Notes: generated by a model from the letters alone, not told the origin. A stretch of 46,330 nt of DNA from Verrucomicrobia bacterium UBA3841 (GCA_002392765.1 DGHT01000039.1:5942-52271); one strand, 5' to 3'. Positions 15,681 through 23,635 are shown, counted from the first letter of the stretch. Program-made: numbers and translations.

Positions 15681-17291
15681 ATGAAAACCGTAGATTGCGA
15701 TTATTTCATTGTCGGATCCGGCATGGCCGGACTTATGTGCGCGCTCCATCTTGCGCCGCACGGGAAGACCGTTCTCGTGACGAAAGGGCGCCTTGAGGAC
15801 TGCAACACCAATTTCGCGCAGGGCGGGATATGCTGCGTCATGGACCCCGCCGACAGTTTCGACAAGCATGCGCGCGACACGATGATCGCCGGGGCGTGGC
15901 TGGGGCGCTCGAAGGTCGTACACGAGATTTGCGAACACGCTCCGGCGGGGATACGCGATCTCGTCGAATGCGGTGTAAAGTTCGCCAAAAAGCCCGACGG
16001 AACGTGGGATTTGACGCGCGAAGGCGGACACAGCGCGCGCCGGATACTCCACGCCGGCGACATAACGGGCGAAAAGTGCGAGGCGGCGATGGTCCGGAGG
16101 CTGAAGCGCACGAACGTCGATTTCAGGGAGCAGACGATCGTCATAGACCTTGTGATGACCAAGCGCCTTTCCATCCCCGGGGAGAACAGGTGCATCGGCG
16201 CGTACGTCCTCGACAAGGAATCCGGCGAAATATACGCGATCAGGAGCCCCAACACCATTCTCGCGACGGGCGGATGCGGCAAGGTCTATCTCTACACCTG
16301 CAACCCGGACACGGCGACCGGCGACGGCATCGCGCTCGCGTGGCGCGCCGGCGCGAAGATCGAGAACATGGAATTCATACAGTTCCACCCGACCTGCCTC
16401 TACCATCCCAACGCGAAGCGCTTCCTCATATCCGAGGCAGTCCGCGGGGAAGGTGCCGAACTTGTGGACAGGCGCGGGCGTCCGTTCATGAAAAAGTACG
16501 ACCCCCGGGGATCCCTTGCGCCGCGCGACATCGTGGCCAGGTCCATAGACTCCGAGATGAAGCGCACCGGAGACGACTGCGTGTATCTCGACATACGCGA
16601 AAAAGGCCGGCGCTATCTCATGACGCGCTTCCCGAACATCTACCGCAAATGCATGGAGTTCGGCATAGACATGGCCGAGGATCTGATACCGGTAGTGCCG
16701 GCCGCCCATTACACCTGCGGCGGCATAAAGGCCGGAACGGACGGCTCCACATCGATTCCGGGGCTCTCCGCCGTGGGAGAATGCGCCTCCACCGGACTGC
16801 ACGGCGCGAACAGGCTCGCGTCCAACTCCCTCATGGAGGCGCTGGTCTGCGCAAGGTTGACGGCGGCGCGCCTGGCGGAGCGTCCGGAGAAGTGGGGCGC
16901 GGGGAAGGGGAGGCGGGGGCCGGACAGGCCCGCAATCCCCGCGTGGAAGACTGGAAGCGCCGTGCCGCCGGACGAGGCGGTTCTCGTGGCGCACATGTGG
17001 GACGAAATCCGCCGCCTGATGTGGGATTACGTCGGCATCGTCAGAACCGACAAGCGTCTCGACCGTGCCGCGCGCCGCATCAAGACTCTCCGCAGGGAGA
17101 TACGCGACTACTACTTCCGCTATCTTGTCACGCCGGACACGCTCGAGCTGAGAAATCTCGCGGTGTGCGCCGAGCTGATCGTGCGTTCCGCCAGGAAACG
17201 CCGCGAATCGAGGGGGCTCCACTACACGCTGGACTACCCGAAAATGTCGAAAACAATACGTCAGACGGAAATTGACGGATTCAAGGGGTGA
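15681..17291 (+). CDS. nadB: L-aspartate oxidase
   Basis: This flavoprotein oxidises L-aspartate to iminoaspartate, the first step of de novo NAD synthesis. NadA then makes quinolinate, but no nadA or nadC is in this window. The 536-residue protein has the FAD-binding GSGMAGL at 13-19, an NFAQGGI motif near residue 50, EFIQFHPT, the RGEGAELVDRRGR segment, and a GANRLASNSLMEALV motif typical of NadB. Length matches the family. Near residue 409 a Gly/Arg-rich stretch (KWGAGKGRRG) comes from a G-rich DNA patch and may be an inserted linker. The ATG at 15681 is preferred over an upstream TTG at 15675. Confidence 0.92.
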   Translation: MKTVDCDYFIVGSGMAGLMCALHLAPHGKTVLVTKGRLEDCNTNFAQGGICCVMDPADSFDKHARDTMIAGAWLGRSKVVHEICEHAPAGIRDLVECGVKFAKKPDGTWDLTREGGHSARRILHAGDITGEKCEAAMVRRLKRTNVDFREQTIVIDLVMTKRLSIPGENRCIGAYVLDKESGEIYAIRSPNTILATGGCGKVYLYTCNPDTATGDGIALAWRAGAKIENMEFIQFHPTCLYHPNAKRFLISEAVRGEGAELVDRRGRPFMKKYDPRGSLAPRDIVARSIDSEMKRTGDDCVYLDIREKGRRYLMTRFPNIYRKCMEFGIDMAEDLIPVVPAAHYTCGGIKAGTDGSTSIPGLSAVGECASTGLHGANRLASNSLMEALVCARLTAARLAERPEKWGAGKGRRGPDRPAIPAWKTGSAVPPDEAVLVAHMWDEIRRLMWDYVGIVRTDKRLDRAARRIKTLRREIRDYYFRYLVTPDTLELRNLAVCAELIVRSARKRRESRGLHYTLDYPKMSKTIRQTEIDGFKG

Positions 17292-17293
17292 AC

Positions 17294-18739
17294 ATGCAGC
17301 AGGACAATATTCTCGAAGTCGACGGACTGAAGGTCTGGTTCCCGGTGAAAAAAGGCGTATTCGGCCTTGTCGCCGGATACGTGAAAGCGGTGGACGGAGT
17401 ATCGTTCGTTCTCAAGCGCGGCGAAACGCTCGGAATAGTCGGCGAGTCGGGATGCGGGAAATCGACGACAAGCAGGGCTGTTCTGCTCCTGAACAAACCC
17501 ACGGCGGGCACGATAAAGATCGACGGCACGGACGTGCGCGAACTCTGCCGGAAAGACCCCCTTGCGTACAGACGCAAGGTGCAGGTCGTGTTCCAGGATC
17601 CAAACGCCAGCCTCAATCCGCGCCATACGGTCCTTGAGATACTGACCGAAGGCATGGTCTACCACGGCCTGTGCAGGAAGCAGGATCGTGTCGCGAAGGC
17701 GAAAGAACTCCTCGAAAGCGTCGGGATGCCGACGGACATTCTCGAAAGGTACCCGCACGAATTTTCCGGCGGACAGCGCCAGCGTCTTTGCATCGCGAGG
17801 GCGATCGCCCTCAAGCCGGAACTTCTCATCTGCGACGAGGCCGTGAGCGCGCTCGACCTCACGATACGCGCCCAGGTGCTGGATCTGCTTTCCGAACTCA
17901 AGAAGAAACTGTCGCTGAGCATGATGTTCATCACGCACGACATAGGTGTCGTGCAGCATGTCGCCGACCGCATAATCGTGATGAACCGCGGAAGGATTGT
18001 GGAGAGCGGCACCTGCGACGAAGTCTTGAAGAACCCCAAGGAGGAATACACCAGATATCTCATGGCGTCCGTCCCCAAAATAGGCAGACCGCTTCCGGAC
18101 GCGAAAGGACCTGCCGCGCGCCAGCCGTTCCCGTGGCGCAGGCCTGCGGAACTTCCGCAGCCGGTGTTCGAGCAGTTCGTCCGGGAGGCGGAGTCGGCGG
18201 TGGGATGCGAGAATGCCGATCTGCTCAAGTCGCTCGATGCCGCGCTGAACGATCCGGGTTCGTCGCCCGGAATCCTCGGCATTGCGCCGTCCGCCGCCGA
18301 AAGCAGGTTTTCCGCATGGGTCGCCGGGGCCGGCGAGATTGGAGAAGCCGCCAAGTCGGACAAAAAAGCGGCGTACATGGCCTATCTGTCGTTTATGCAC
18401 GAGATCGAATACCGCAAGACTTACGGACCGGCCATGTGGGAGCGCAAGGCGTCCGTGGTTCCGGCTCCGGATTTTCTCCCGCCGAACCGCTGGCAGGTCC
18501 CCGCCAGGCGTTTTGGTCTGTACAGGGCGGCGAACAGGATCTGGAACCTCGCGCTGATAATCGTTGTCACCGGACTTTTCCCGATGGTGATACTGCCTCT
18601 ATTCGGCGTGTCGATGTTCAGCAACAGGCAGATCACGACGTTCGCGGCCGTGTTTTTCGGAGTCTGGACGACGGCGTTCGCCTTTTTCCTGGCCGGAAAA
18701 TACGTCTGCGCCTCTTTGCGCGGACATCCCCGTCCGTAG
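17294..18739 (+). CDS. Oligopeptide-type ABC transporter ATPase with C-terminal membrane tail
   Basis: The first 250 or so residues are an OppF/DppF-like ATPase: Walker A GESGCGKST at 50-58, Q-loop QDPNASLNPR, signature FSGGQRQRL, Walker B LLICDEAVSALD, then a switch His in FITHD. Family members usually end near 320 residues. This one has 481. Its last 80 or so residues form two hydrophobic segments (LALIIVVTGLFPMVILPLFG and TTFAAVFFGVWTTAFAFFLA). The DNA for these is almost identical to 22846-23038. The tail may anchor the ATPase or may be an acquired fusion. No permease or binding-protein genes are nearby. The start ATG follows AAGGGG and lies two bases after the nadB stop. Confidence 0.85.
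   Translation: MQQDNILEVDGLKVWFPVKKGVFGLVAGYVKAVDGVSFVLKRGETLGIVGESGCGKSTTSRAVLLLNKPTAGTIKIDGTDVRELCRKDPLAYRRKVQVVFQDPNASLNPRHTVLEILTEGMVYHGLCRKQDRVAKAKELLESVGMPTDILERYPHEFSGGQRQRLCIARAIALKPELLICDEAVSALDLTIRAQVLDLLSELKKKLSLSMMFITHDIGVVQHVADRIIVMNRGRIVESGTCDEVLKNPKEEYTRYLMASVPKIGRPLPDAKGPAARQPFPWRRPAELPQPVFEQFVREAESAVGCENADLLKSLDAALNDPGSSPGILGIAPSAAESRFSAWVAGAGEIGEAAKSDKKAAYMAYLSFMHEIEYRKTYGPAMWERKASVVPAPDFLPPNRWQVPARRFGLYRAANRIWNLALIIVVTGLFPMVILPLFGVSMFSNRQITTFAAVFFGVWTTAFAFFLAGKYVCASLRGHPRP
18533..18725 (+). repeat. 193-bp duplicated segment, copy 1 (ABC ATPase tail)
   Basis: It matches 22846-23038 with two mismatches and no gaps, by eye. It encodes the two-TM tail of the ABC ATPase. The flanks are unrelated at the downstream end. 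Confidence 0.92.
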
Positions 18740-18844
18740 CGGAACGCCGGCGTATTGCCGTACTCTCCCGGCGATAGGGCAAGAGTCTTTTCTACGGAAC
18801 CGGAAAAATCCGCAGCGGCGTCCCTTTAAGGTCTGGAGGTACCT

Positions 18845-19669
18845 ATGAACGACAATACTGCAACTCCGGACCGCTATGCCGGAGACGAGGCTTGGCAAAA
18901 CTGGTTCGACATCTGCTCCGTGGGCGGATGCCCCGCCGGGCATTCCGCCGCGCTCCGCCGCCAGGTGGAGTCCGCGATGTATTCCACCCTCTCTAAGCGC
19001 GGCGTTTCGCGCGAGGAGGCGGGCGCGGACGATCCTGTCGCCGTTTTCGACGCCTACTTCAAGCTGAAGGGTGCGCGAGAGACTAAAAAGCCATTGAAGT
19101 CCTACTTCGCCTACCGCATCAAGGTAGAGGGGCTAAAGCTTGCCGACTTCGTCTGCGGCACGCTCTTCGGCTCGGGCGCGGGACGCGTCCATGACATCGT
19201 CCTCGACTGGATCGCGTCCATCAAGGGCTGGCGTCCGCGCAAGGTCAAGGGCCCCGACGGACGCCGCCGTATCGAATGGGAAAGCGCAGGCCCCGCTGAA
19301 ATCGACGCGCTGGAACCCGCCGCCGAGAGCGACACCGCCGCGCTTCTCGACCTTGAGCCGATGCGCCGCGAGATCGACGCGCTCCTTGAAAGAATCTCCC
19401 TCAAGATAAAAGTGGAAAAGTCGCATGTCGCGGCCCTTTTGTATGCGACGGCCCAGGACATACCGCTGACGGATGCGGCGCTCCTTGGGGGCCTAGGGGT
19501 CGGGAAATCGCGGGCGTACGCGATGAGGGAGAAGACGATGGCCGAGTTCAGGAAAGAGGCGAAGACGATAGAGAGCGCGGATAGTCCGCTCTTCGGACGC
19601 CTGCTTCTCGCGGCCTGTGAATCGTCGGCACCCGAACCGTTGCGCGAGCGGATAGGAGGTGCACGATGA
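18845..19669 (+). CDS. Sigma-like or HTH regulatory protein paired with a vWA protein
   Basis: The 274-residue soluble protein is of no firmly recognised family. Residues about 200-245 (TDAALLGGLGVGKSRAYAMR, then an amphipathic basic helix) look like a helix-turn-helix comparable to sigma region 4. The upstream part is helical. The next gene overlaps by four bases and starts with a cytoplasmic domain before one TM helix, the layout of a sigma/anti-sigma pair, and ECF sigma genes do occur beside YfbK-like vWA genes elsewhere. The sigma assignment is therefore inference from fold cues and context. GGAGG sits about seven bases before the ATG. Confidence 0.6.
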   Translation: MNDNTATPDRYAGDEAWQNWFDICSVGGCPAGHSAALRRQVESAMYSTLSKRGVSREEAGADDPVAVFDAYFKLKGARETKKPLKSYFAYRIKVEGLKLADFVCGTLFGSGAGRVHDIVLDWIASIKGWRPRKVKGPDGRRRIEWESAGPAEIDALEPAAESDTAALLDLEPMRREIDALLERISLKIKVEKSHVAALLYATAQDIPLTDAALLGGLGVGKSRAYAMREKTMAEFRKEAKTIESADSPLFGRLLLAACESSAPEPLRERIGGAR

Positions 19670-22041
19670 ACAAGACGTTCGAGCAGGAATGGAATCTCTA
19701 CAAGGCGGGCGGGAAGCGTCCGTCGTTCGCGGGCGAGGCGCCGCGCGGCGACGCGGAATTCGATTCGCCGGTGAAGGTTGGCGAAATAAGGATCTTCGCC
19801 GACATGGCGCGTCCGTTCGTCGCGCTCGTCGCGGAGGATCGCGGGAATGCCGGGTTCTTCATAATCCCCGTCTCGCCGTTCACCGTCCCCGCCTCGCCGC
19901 GCGAGGTGCTTGAAGGCGAGAGGGTCTACCAGCTCTGGAACGCCTGCACGGCAGCGCGCAGTTTCGTCGCGCGCAGCTGGCGCGTCGGCGAGATAGACGC
20001 CGACGTGCTCGCAGAAATCCGCGGCAGATGTGCCGCGCGGACCGAACTTGCCGCGGACGAAATCGTCGCAGAATACGAGCGCGAGTTCCTTGTCTCGGGC
20101 GGAGACTTCATTCCGCTTGTCGACAAGTGCATCCCTCGCATCGTGCATGTCCCTTGGCGCAAGATATATGGACTCGCCGCTTGCTTTGCCGTATTGCTCG
20201 GACTTGGTGTAATGGTCTTGACGCAAGATCCGGGAACACCGGTAGGGGCGCGTGTCCCCACACGCCCGGAGGAGGACGACTGCAGATGCGAGGTCGAGGA
20301 GATTGAGGAATCCAAGGAGCCTGTCGTCGACTTCCTGCCCGACCTCGCTGCGGAGTCGCTCGGAAGGATCGGACTGGCTGCACCAGCTGCGTCACCGTTG
20401 CCGCCCGCGCAAATCTCCGTGCGCCCCGCGCCAATGGACTCGGTTGCATTCGTGAGTTCTCCGGTCAAGATGAAGTCGATGGTCGGCTCGCGCATGCCCC
20501 GCTCCGTTTGTGCCGATCCGCCGCGTCCGTGGAACGCCAACTTATGGATTGTGGAGCCTGACGGGTCTCTAAGTAGCCAGCCCACCGGAATCGAGCGCTA
20601 TACAGAGATACAGGAGAACGAATACCGCGATCCCGCGAGCGAGCCGCTGTCGACGTTCGGACTCGACGTCGATACTTCGAGCTACACGCTGATGCGTCGC
20701 TATCTCGCCGAGTGGAAGAGTCGGCCACCGAAGCATTCGGTGCGGATCGAGGAATACGTCAACTACTTCAAGTACAGCTATCCGCAGCCGGAAGGCGACG
20801 ATCCGGTTGCCGTCGCGTGCGAGATGGGCGAGTGTCCATGGGCGCCGTCGCACAAGCTTCTCAGAGTCGGTGTGCAGGCGCGCGAGGTTCCGGTCGAGAA
20901 GCTGCCGCCGTGCAACCTGACGTTCCTCATCGACGTCTCGGGGTCGATGGAATGCAACGGGGGATTTGAGATGATGAAGGCGGGTATCAAGATGCTGATC
21001 GACAAGCTCCGTCCCGAAGACCATGTCGCGATTGTCACCTATGCGAGCGGGACAGAAGTGCGCCTCGCCTCGACGCCCGGAAGCGAGAAGGGGAAGATAC
21101 GCTCCGCAGTCGAATCCCTCAGATGCGGAGGTGGCACATACGGCGCGGGCGGCATCCAGCTCGCCTACGAGGAGGCGAAGAAGAACTTCGACAGGAAGGC
21201 GAACAACCGCGTCGTGCTCGTCACGGACGGAGATTTCAACGTGGGCATCTCGAATCCGAAGGAGCTCGAGGAGTTCATCGCCGGGAAGCGCGAGAGCGGC
21301 GTGTTCCTCACGGTGCTCGGCGTTGGCAGCGGCAACTACCAGGACGCGAACATGAAGAAGCTCTCGACGGCGGGCAACGGAAACTACGCCTACCTCGATT
21401 CGGTGCTGGAGGCGAAGAAGGTGATGATGAACGAGTTCGCCGGCACGCTCTTCACCGTCGCGAAGGATGTGAAGCTCCAGCTCGAGTTCAACCCGGCGGA
21501 GGTGAAGGGCTACAGGCTTCTCGGCTACGAGAGCCGCAGGCTCGCGGCGAAGGACTTCAACGACGACAGGAAGGACGCGGGCGAAATCGGATCCGGACAC
21601 ACGATGACGGCGTTCTACGAGATCGTCCCGGCTGGCTCGGACGAGAAGGTCGCGGACGTCGATCCGCTCAAGTACCAGAAGCGCACCGAGTCCGGAAGCG
21701 GCGAGGTCTGCACCGTGAAGCTCCGCTGGAAGAAGCCGGACGGCGACAAGAGCGAGCTCAAGGAGATTCCCGTTGTCGAAGCGCAGATTAGCCCGGAGAG
21801 GCCGTCGGAGGATTTCCGCTTCGCGTCTGCGGTAGCCGAGTTTGCGCTCCTCGTGTCCGGTTCGAAGTTCAAGGGCGAAGCGTCCTTCGACGCGGTTCTC
21901 GACCGTGCGCGCCATGCGAAGGGCGAGGACTTCGAGGGCTACCGCGCCGAGTTCATCCGGCTTGTCGAGACGGCGCAGTTGCTCTCGCATCCGTCGGATC
22001 CCGCCCATCCGGGAGACATCACTGTCGAAGTCGACTTGTGA
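19666..22041 (+). CDS. YfbK-like von Willebrand factor A domain membrane protein
   Basis: The 791-residue protein has an N-terminal cytoplasmic domain (1-165), one TM helix near 168-188 (YGLAACFAVLLGLGVMVL), a low-complexity linker, a vWA N-terminal segment containing TFGLDVDTSSYTLMRRYLAE, the vWA domain with MIDAS DVSGS at 423-427, and the YfbK C-terminal domain. These match the YfbK family. The added N-terminal domain and TM helix could make it a regulator of the overlapping upstream sigma-like protein. The linker contains an in-frame palindromic element encoding VGARVPTRP. The final region ends in DITVEVDL. It probably senses or assembles something at the envelope with metal-dependent binding, which is inference. 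Confidence 0.82.
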   Translation: MNKTFEQEWNLYKAGGKRPSFAGEAPRGDAEFDSPVKVGEIRIFADMARPFVALVAEDRGNAGFFIIPVSPFTVPASPREVLEGERVYQLWNACTAARSFVARSWRVGEIDADVLAEIRGRCAARTELAADEIVAEYEREFLVSGGDFIPLVDKCIPRIVHVPWRKIYGLAACFAVLLGLGVMVLTQDPGTPVGARVPTRPEEDDCRCEVEEIEESKEPVVDFLPDLAAESLGRIGLAAPAASPLPPAQISVRPAPMDSVAFVSSPVKMKSMVGSRMPRSVCADPPRPWNANLWIVEPDGSLSSQPTGIERYTEIQENEYRDPASEPLSTFGLDVDTSSYTLMRRYLAEWKSRPPKHSVRIEEYVNYFKYSYPQPEGDDPVAVACEMGECPWAPSHKLLRVGVQAREVPVEKLPPCNLTFLIDVSGSMECNGGFEMMKAGIKMLIDKLRPEDHVAIVTYASGTEVRLASTPGSEKGKIRSAVESLRCGGGTYGAGGIQLAYEEAKKNFDRKANNRVVLVTDGDFNVGISNPKELEEFIAGKRESGVFLTVLGVGSGNYQDANMKKLSTAGNGNYAYLDSVLEAKKVMMNEFAGTLFTVAKDVKLQLEFNPAEVKGYRLLGYESRRLAAKDFNDDRKDAGEIGSGHTMTAFYEIVPAGSDEKVADVDPLKYQKRTESGSGEVCTVKLRWKKPDGDKSELKEIPVVEAQISPERPSEDFRFASAVAEFALLVSGSKFKGEASFDAVLDRARHAKGEDFEGYRAEFIRLVETAQLLSHPSDPAHPGDITVEVDL
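20245..20267 (+). repeat. Palindromic element inserted in frame in the vWA gene linker
   Basis: GGGGCGCGTGT, CCCC and ACACGCCC form a hairpin that encodes GARVPTRP right after the TM helix. It resembles the fold-back GGGGAACGGGCGTCTCGCCC element of 22.1 kb in design. I take it as a small repeat that entered a tolerant linker. Confidence 0.6.
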
Positions 22042-22052
22042 TCCGTCCGCCG

Positions 22053-22215
22053 CCCGTTCGGTGTGGCGCCGTCGCCACGCCTGGCGCGGCAAGATGCACC
22101 TCTTACTGGGGGAACGGGCGTCTCGCCCGTTCGGTGTGGCTACGACGCCCCCGTCGTCGTGCGATGCCTGGGCGGCATCGCCACATCGGACAGGCAGGAC
22201 GCCCATGACTGGGAT
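22053..22215. repeat. Intergenic palindromic repeat cluster (GTGVSPV type)
   Basis: CCCGTTCGGTGTGGC occurs at 22053 and again at 22126. The latter copy sits after GGGAACGGGCGTCTCGCCCG, a fold-back. One frame reads GGTGVSPVRC and nearby DRQDAHD, a pattern I associate from memory with dispersed repeats in PVC genomes. No gene is supported between 22042 and 22220. Confidence 0.6.
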
Positions 22216-22220
22216 AGCCG

Positions 22221-22450
22221 TCATTCGCAAACGGGGGGGCGCTTCGATCCGGGGAGGTCGCGCACGAACTGCGGCAGCGAAAGGTACCCGATCCGTTCGG
22301 CGCATTCGGTTTCGATCCTCCTGGCCGTCTCGAGGGGAACCATGAACCGTTTCGTCTCCGCGACGGGATCGCACATGAACACGTAGTGCGGGCGTATGCG
22401 CGCGGCAGAGAGCGAGCGCAGGAGTTTGGGCATCTCTTCCGTGGAATCGT
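22221..22450 (-). pseudogene. 3' fragment of a lysine 2,3-aminomutase-like radical SAM gene
   Basis: The minus strand encodes about 75 residues including RIRPHYVFMCDP, KRFMVPLETA, IGYLSLPQFVRDLPG, which align with the C-terminal part of KamA-family aminomutases (pattern RPYY..CD, F..P, GY..P.FV.D.PG). The radical SAM cysteine motif and everything before it are absent, and the upstream frame is unrelated sequence. It ends after a seven-base C run. A 3' remnant left by recombination is the best reading. Confidence 0.65.
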
Positions 22451-22579
22451 TGCCCCCTTGGGAAGGAGGGTCTTGCAGGAGACGGGAATCCCCGTGCAGG
22501 CCGCTACGCTGCGGGTGCATCCAGCCAGTCGGGAAACCTGATCTCTTCGCCGCCTGCAATTTCCCGTCAAACCTTATTC
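22451..22579. other. Intergenic stretch without a supported gene
   Basis: This lies between the aminomutase fragment and the first repeat of the second array. I see no start codon with a ribosome site, no family match and no strong hairpin. Confidence 0.5.
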
Positions 22580-22605
22580 AGATTTTTCCGCATTCAATTC
22601 TCATT
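22580..22605 (+). repeat. 26-bp two-box repeat R3
   Basis: It is the slightly divergent first unit of the three-unit array: the left box is shifted by one T (AGATTTTTCCGCA), then TTCA, then ATTCTCATT. Confidence 0.85.
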
Positions 22606-22663
22606 TCACCCAAACAACCATCTCGGAGGCAACGGCTAAAGGGTAGAGTTGCCACCTCCGTTC

Positions 22664-22689
22664 AAGATTTTCCGCACAAGATTCTCATT
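22664..22689 (+). repeat. 26-bp two-box repeat R4
   Basis: AAGATTTTCCGCA, CAAG, ATTCTCATT. It is identical to R1 at 12 kb and starts 84 bases after R3, with an unrelated spacer. Confidence 0.92.
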
Positions 22690-22744
22690 CGCTACGGAAC
22701 ACTCCCCGATACATTGTCCAAAAAGAGAGACAAGTTTCACTTTC

Positions 22745-22770
22745 AAGATTTTCCGCATAGGATTCTCATT
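22745..22770 (+). repeat. 26-bp two-box repeat R5
   Basis: AAGATTTTCCGCA, TAGG, ATTCTCATT. It is the last unit of the array, six bases before a TATAAT box. Confidence 0.92.
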
Positions 22771-22773
22771 TTA

Positions 22774-22782
22774 TGATATAAT
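22774..22782 (+). promoter_or_regulatory. Extended -10 promoter joined to repeat R5
   Basis: TGATATAAT has TATAAT at 22777-22782. The bases TTTTATGATATAATATG directly after the right repeat box are the same as those after R7 at 45.4 kb. No -35 box is seen at the usual distance, which is occupied by the repeat. Confidence 0.65.
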
Positions 22783-22830
22783 ATGCCTTGCGAGAGGATA
22801 TATTGGTTGTTTCGGATTGTTATTGGAGGG

Positions 22831-23052
22831 GTGTGGCGGCGGCTGAACAGGATCTGGAACCTCGCGCTGATAATCGTTGTCACCGGACTTTTCCCGATGG
22901 TGATACTGCCTTTGTTCGGCGTGTCGATGTTCAGCAACAGGCAGATCACGACGTTCGCGGCCGTGTTTTTCGGAGTCTGGACGACGGCGTTCGCCTTTTT
23001 CCTGGCCGGAAAATACGTCTGCGCCTCTTTGCGCGGACGACCGCGCCTGTGA
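22831..23052 (+). CDS. Small two-TM protein, copy of the ABC ATPase tail
   Basis: The 73-residue product is nearly identical to the last residues of the ABC ATPase ending at 18739, with the two hydrophobic segments intact and the end changed to GRPRL. The start is uncertain. The ATG at 22783 touches the -10 box and cannot be the start of a transcript made from it. GTG at 22831 directly follows GGAGGG, and TTG at 22807 is also possible. The open frame and preserved protein sequence suggest either a living small gene or a very recent copy. Its role is unknown. Confidence 0.5.
   Translation: MWRRLNRIWNLALIIVVTGLFPMVILPLFGVSMFSNRQITTFAAVFFGVWTTAFAFFLAGKYVCASLRGRPRL
22846..23038 (+). repeat. 193-bp duplicated segment, copy 2
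   Basis: It matches 18533-18725 with two mismatches and no gaps. It sits just downstream of the repeat-promoter unit, between scraps of other genes. Confidence 0.92.
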
Positions 23053-23060
23053 TTTTCCTC

Positions 23061-23090
23061 TTGATTAGCGGCTGCCTGTTTTGATATAAT
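23061..23090 (+). promoter_or_regulatory. Promoter of the TRL lipoprotein gene
   Basis: TTGATT at 23061-23066, 18 bases, then TATAAT at 23085-23090 with TG upstream. A 46-base leader with AAAGGA at 23123 follows. Confidence 0.78.
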
Positions 23091-23136
23091 TTTTTCGTCT
23101 TCAAAGACAAACCAAAAAATCGAAAGGAACAGAAAA

Positions 23137-23451
23137 ATGAAGAAACTAATGGCTCTCGCGGCTATTGCGGTGGCTGCATCGGGTTGCGTCATATCCAGAC
23201 CCACGAACGCTTGGGCTCCAATCACTCTCGACGTCCAGACGCCCGACACGAGCTTTGTCGACAACAGCGTCCAGCCTCTCAAGAAGGGTACCGCAACGGC
23301 AAGCGGAATCATCTGCTTTACCGAAGGCGATGCTTCCCTGAAGGCTGCCATGGAGAACGGCGGAATCACGAAAGTCCACCATGTCGATTACAAGGTGAAG
23401 AACATTTTCGGCATTGTCGGCTCGACAACCACGATCGTCTACGGCGAGTGA
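23137..23451 (+). CDS. TRL-like family lipoprotein
   Basis: The 104-residue product begins MKKLMALAAIAVAASGC, a lipoprotein signal with lipobox AASGC. The mature part has the TRL-like pattern: ATASGIICFTEGDASL, then MENGGITKVHHVDYKV and FGIVGSTTTIVYGE. The family is small, exported and of unknown biochemical role, and is often found in several copies in gut and marine bacteria. It is a single gene with its own promoter and strong terminator, pointing to high expression. The ATG lies eight bases after AAAGGA. Confidence 0.85.
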   Translation: MKKLMALAAIAVAASGCVISRPTNAWAPITLDVQTPDTSFVDNSVQPLKKGTATASGIICFTEGDASLKAAMENGGITKVHHVDYKVKNIFGIVGSTTTIVYGE

Positions 23452-23502
23452 TATGATATTCTGGACGGCCGCCGGTATCCTGGCCGTCCGGAATACGTCG
23501 CG

Positions 23503-23532
23503 GGCGGCGGGGGTGTCCCCGCCGCCTGTTTT
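23503..23532 (+). terminator. Strong rho-independent-type terminator
   Basis: GGCGGCGGGG and CCCCGCCGCC form a perfect ten-base GC stem with a four-base loop, followed by TGTTTTAT. A second hairpin, GACGGCC/GGCCGTC, lies just before it at about 23464-23488. Confidence 0.8.
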
Positions 23533-23563
23533 ATGCGGCAGGTGGCGCGCCGCTATTTTCTGA

Positions 23564-23592
23564 TTGCCCCAATAACAATATTTTGGTAGAAT
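23564..23592 (+). promoter_or_regulatory. Promoter of the MFS-DUF805-SGNH operon
   Basis: TTGCCC at 23564-23569, 17 bases, TAGAAT at 23587-23592 preceded by TGG. Confidence 0.7.
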
Positions 23593-23635
23593 AAAGTAGT
23601 TTGGAATCGCCCGTCGGCGAGACAAGAAAGGGTTA

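Noticed and set aside
22580..22770. The 26-bp repeats as a CRISPR array
   Set aside because: Only two or three units per site, spacers of uneven length (55-78 bases), an internal variable tetrad within each repeat, and no cas genes in the window.
22783..22785. ATG at 22783 as start of the small two-TM gene
   Set aside because: It directly abuts the TATAAT box, so it would lie upstream of the expected transcript start.
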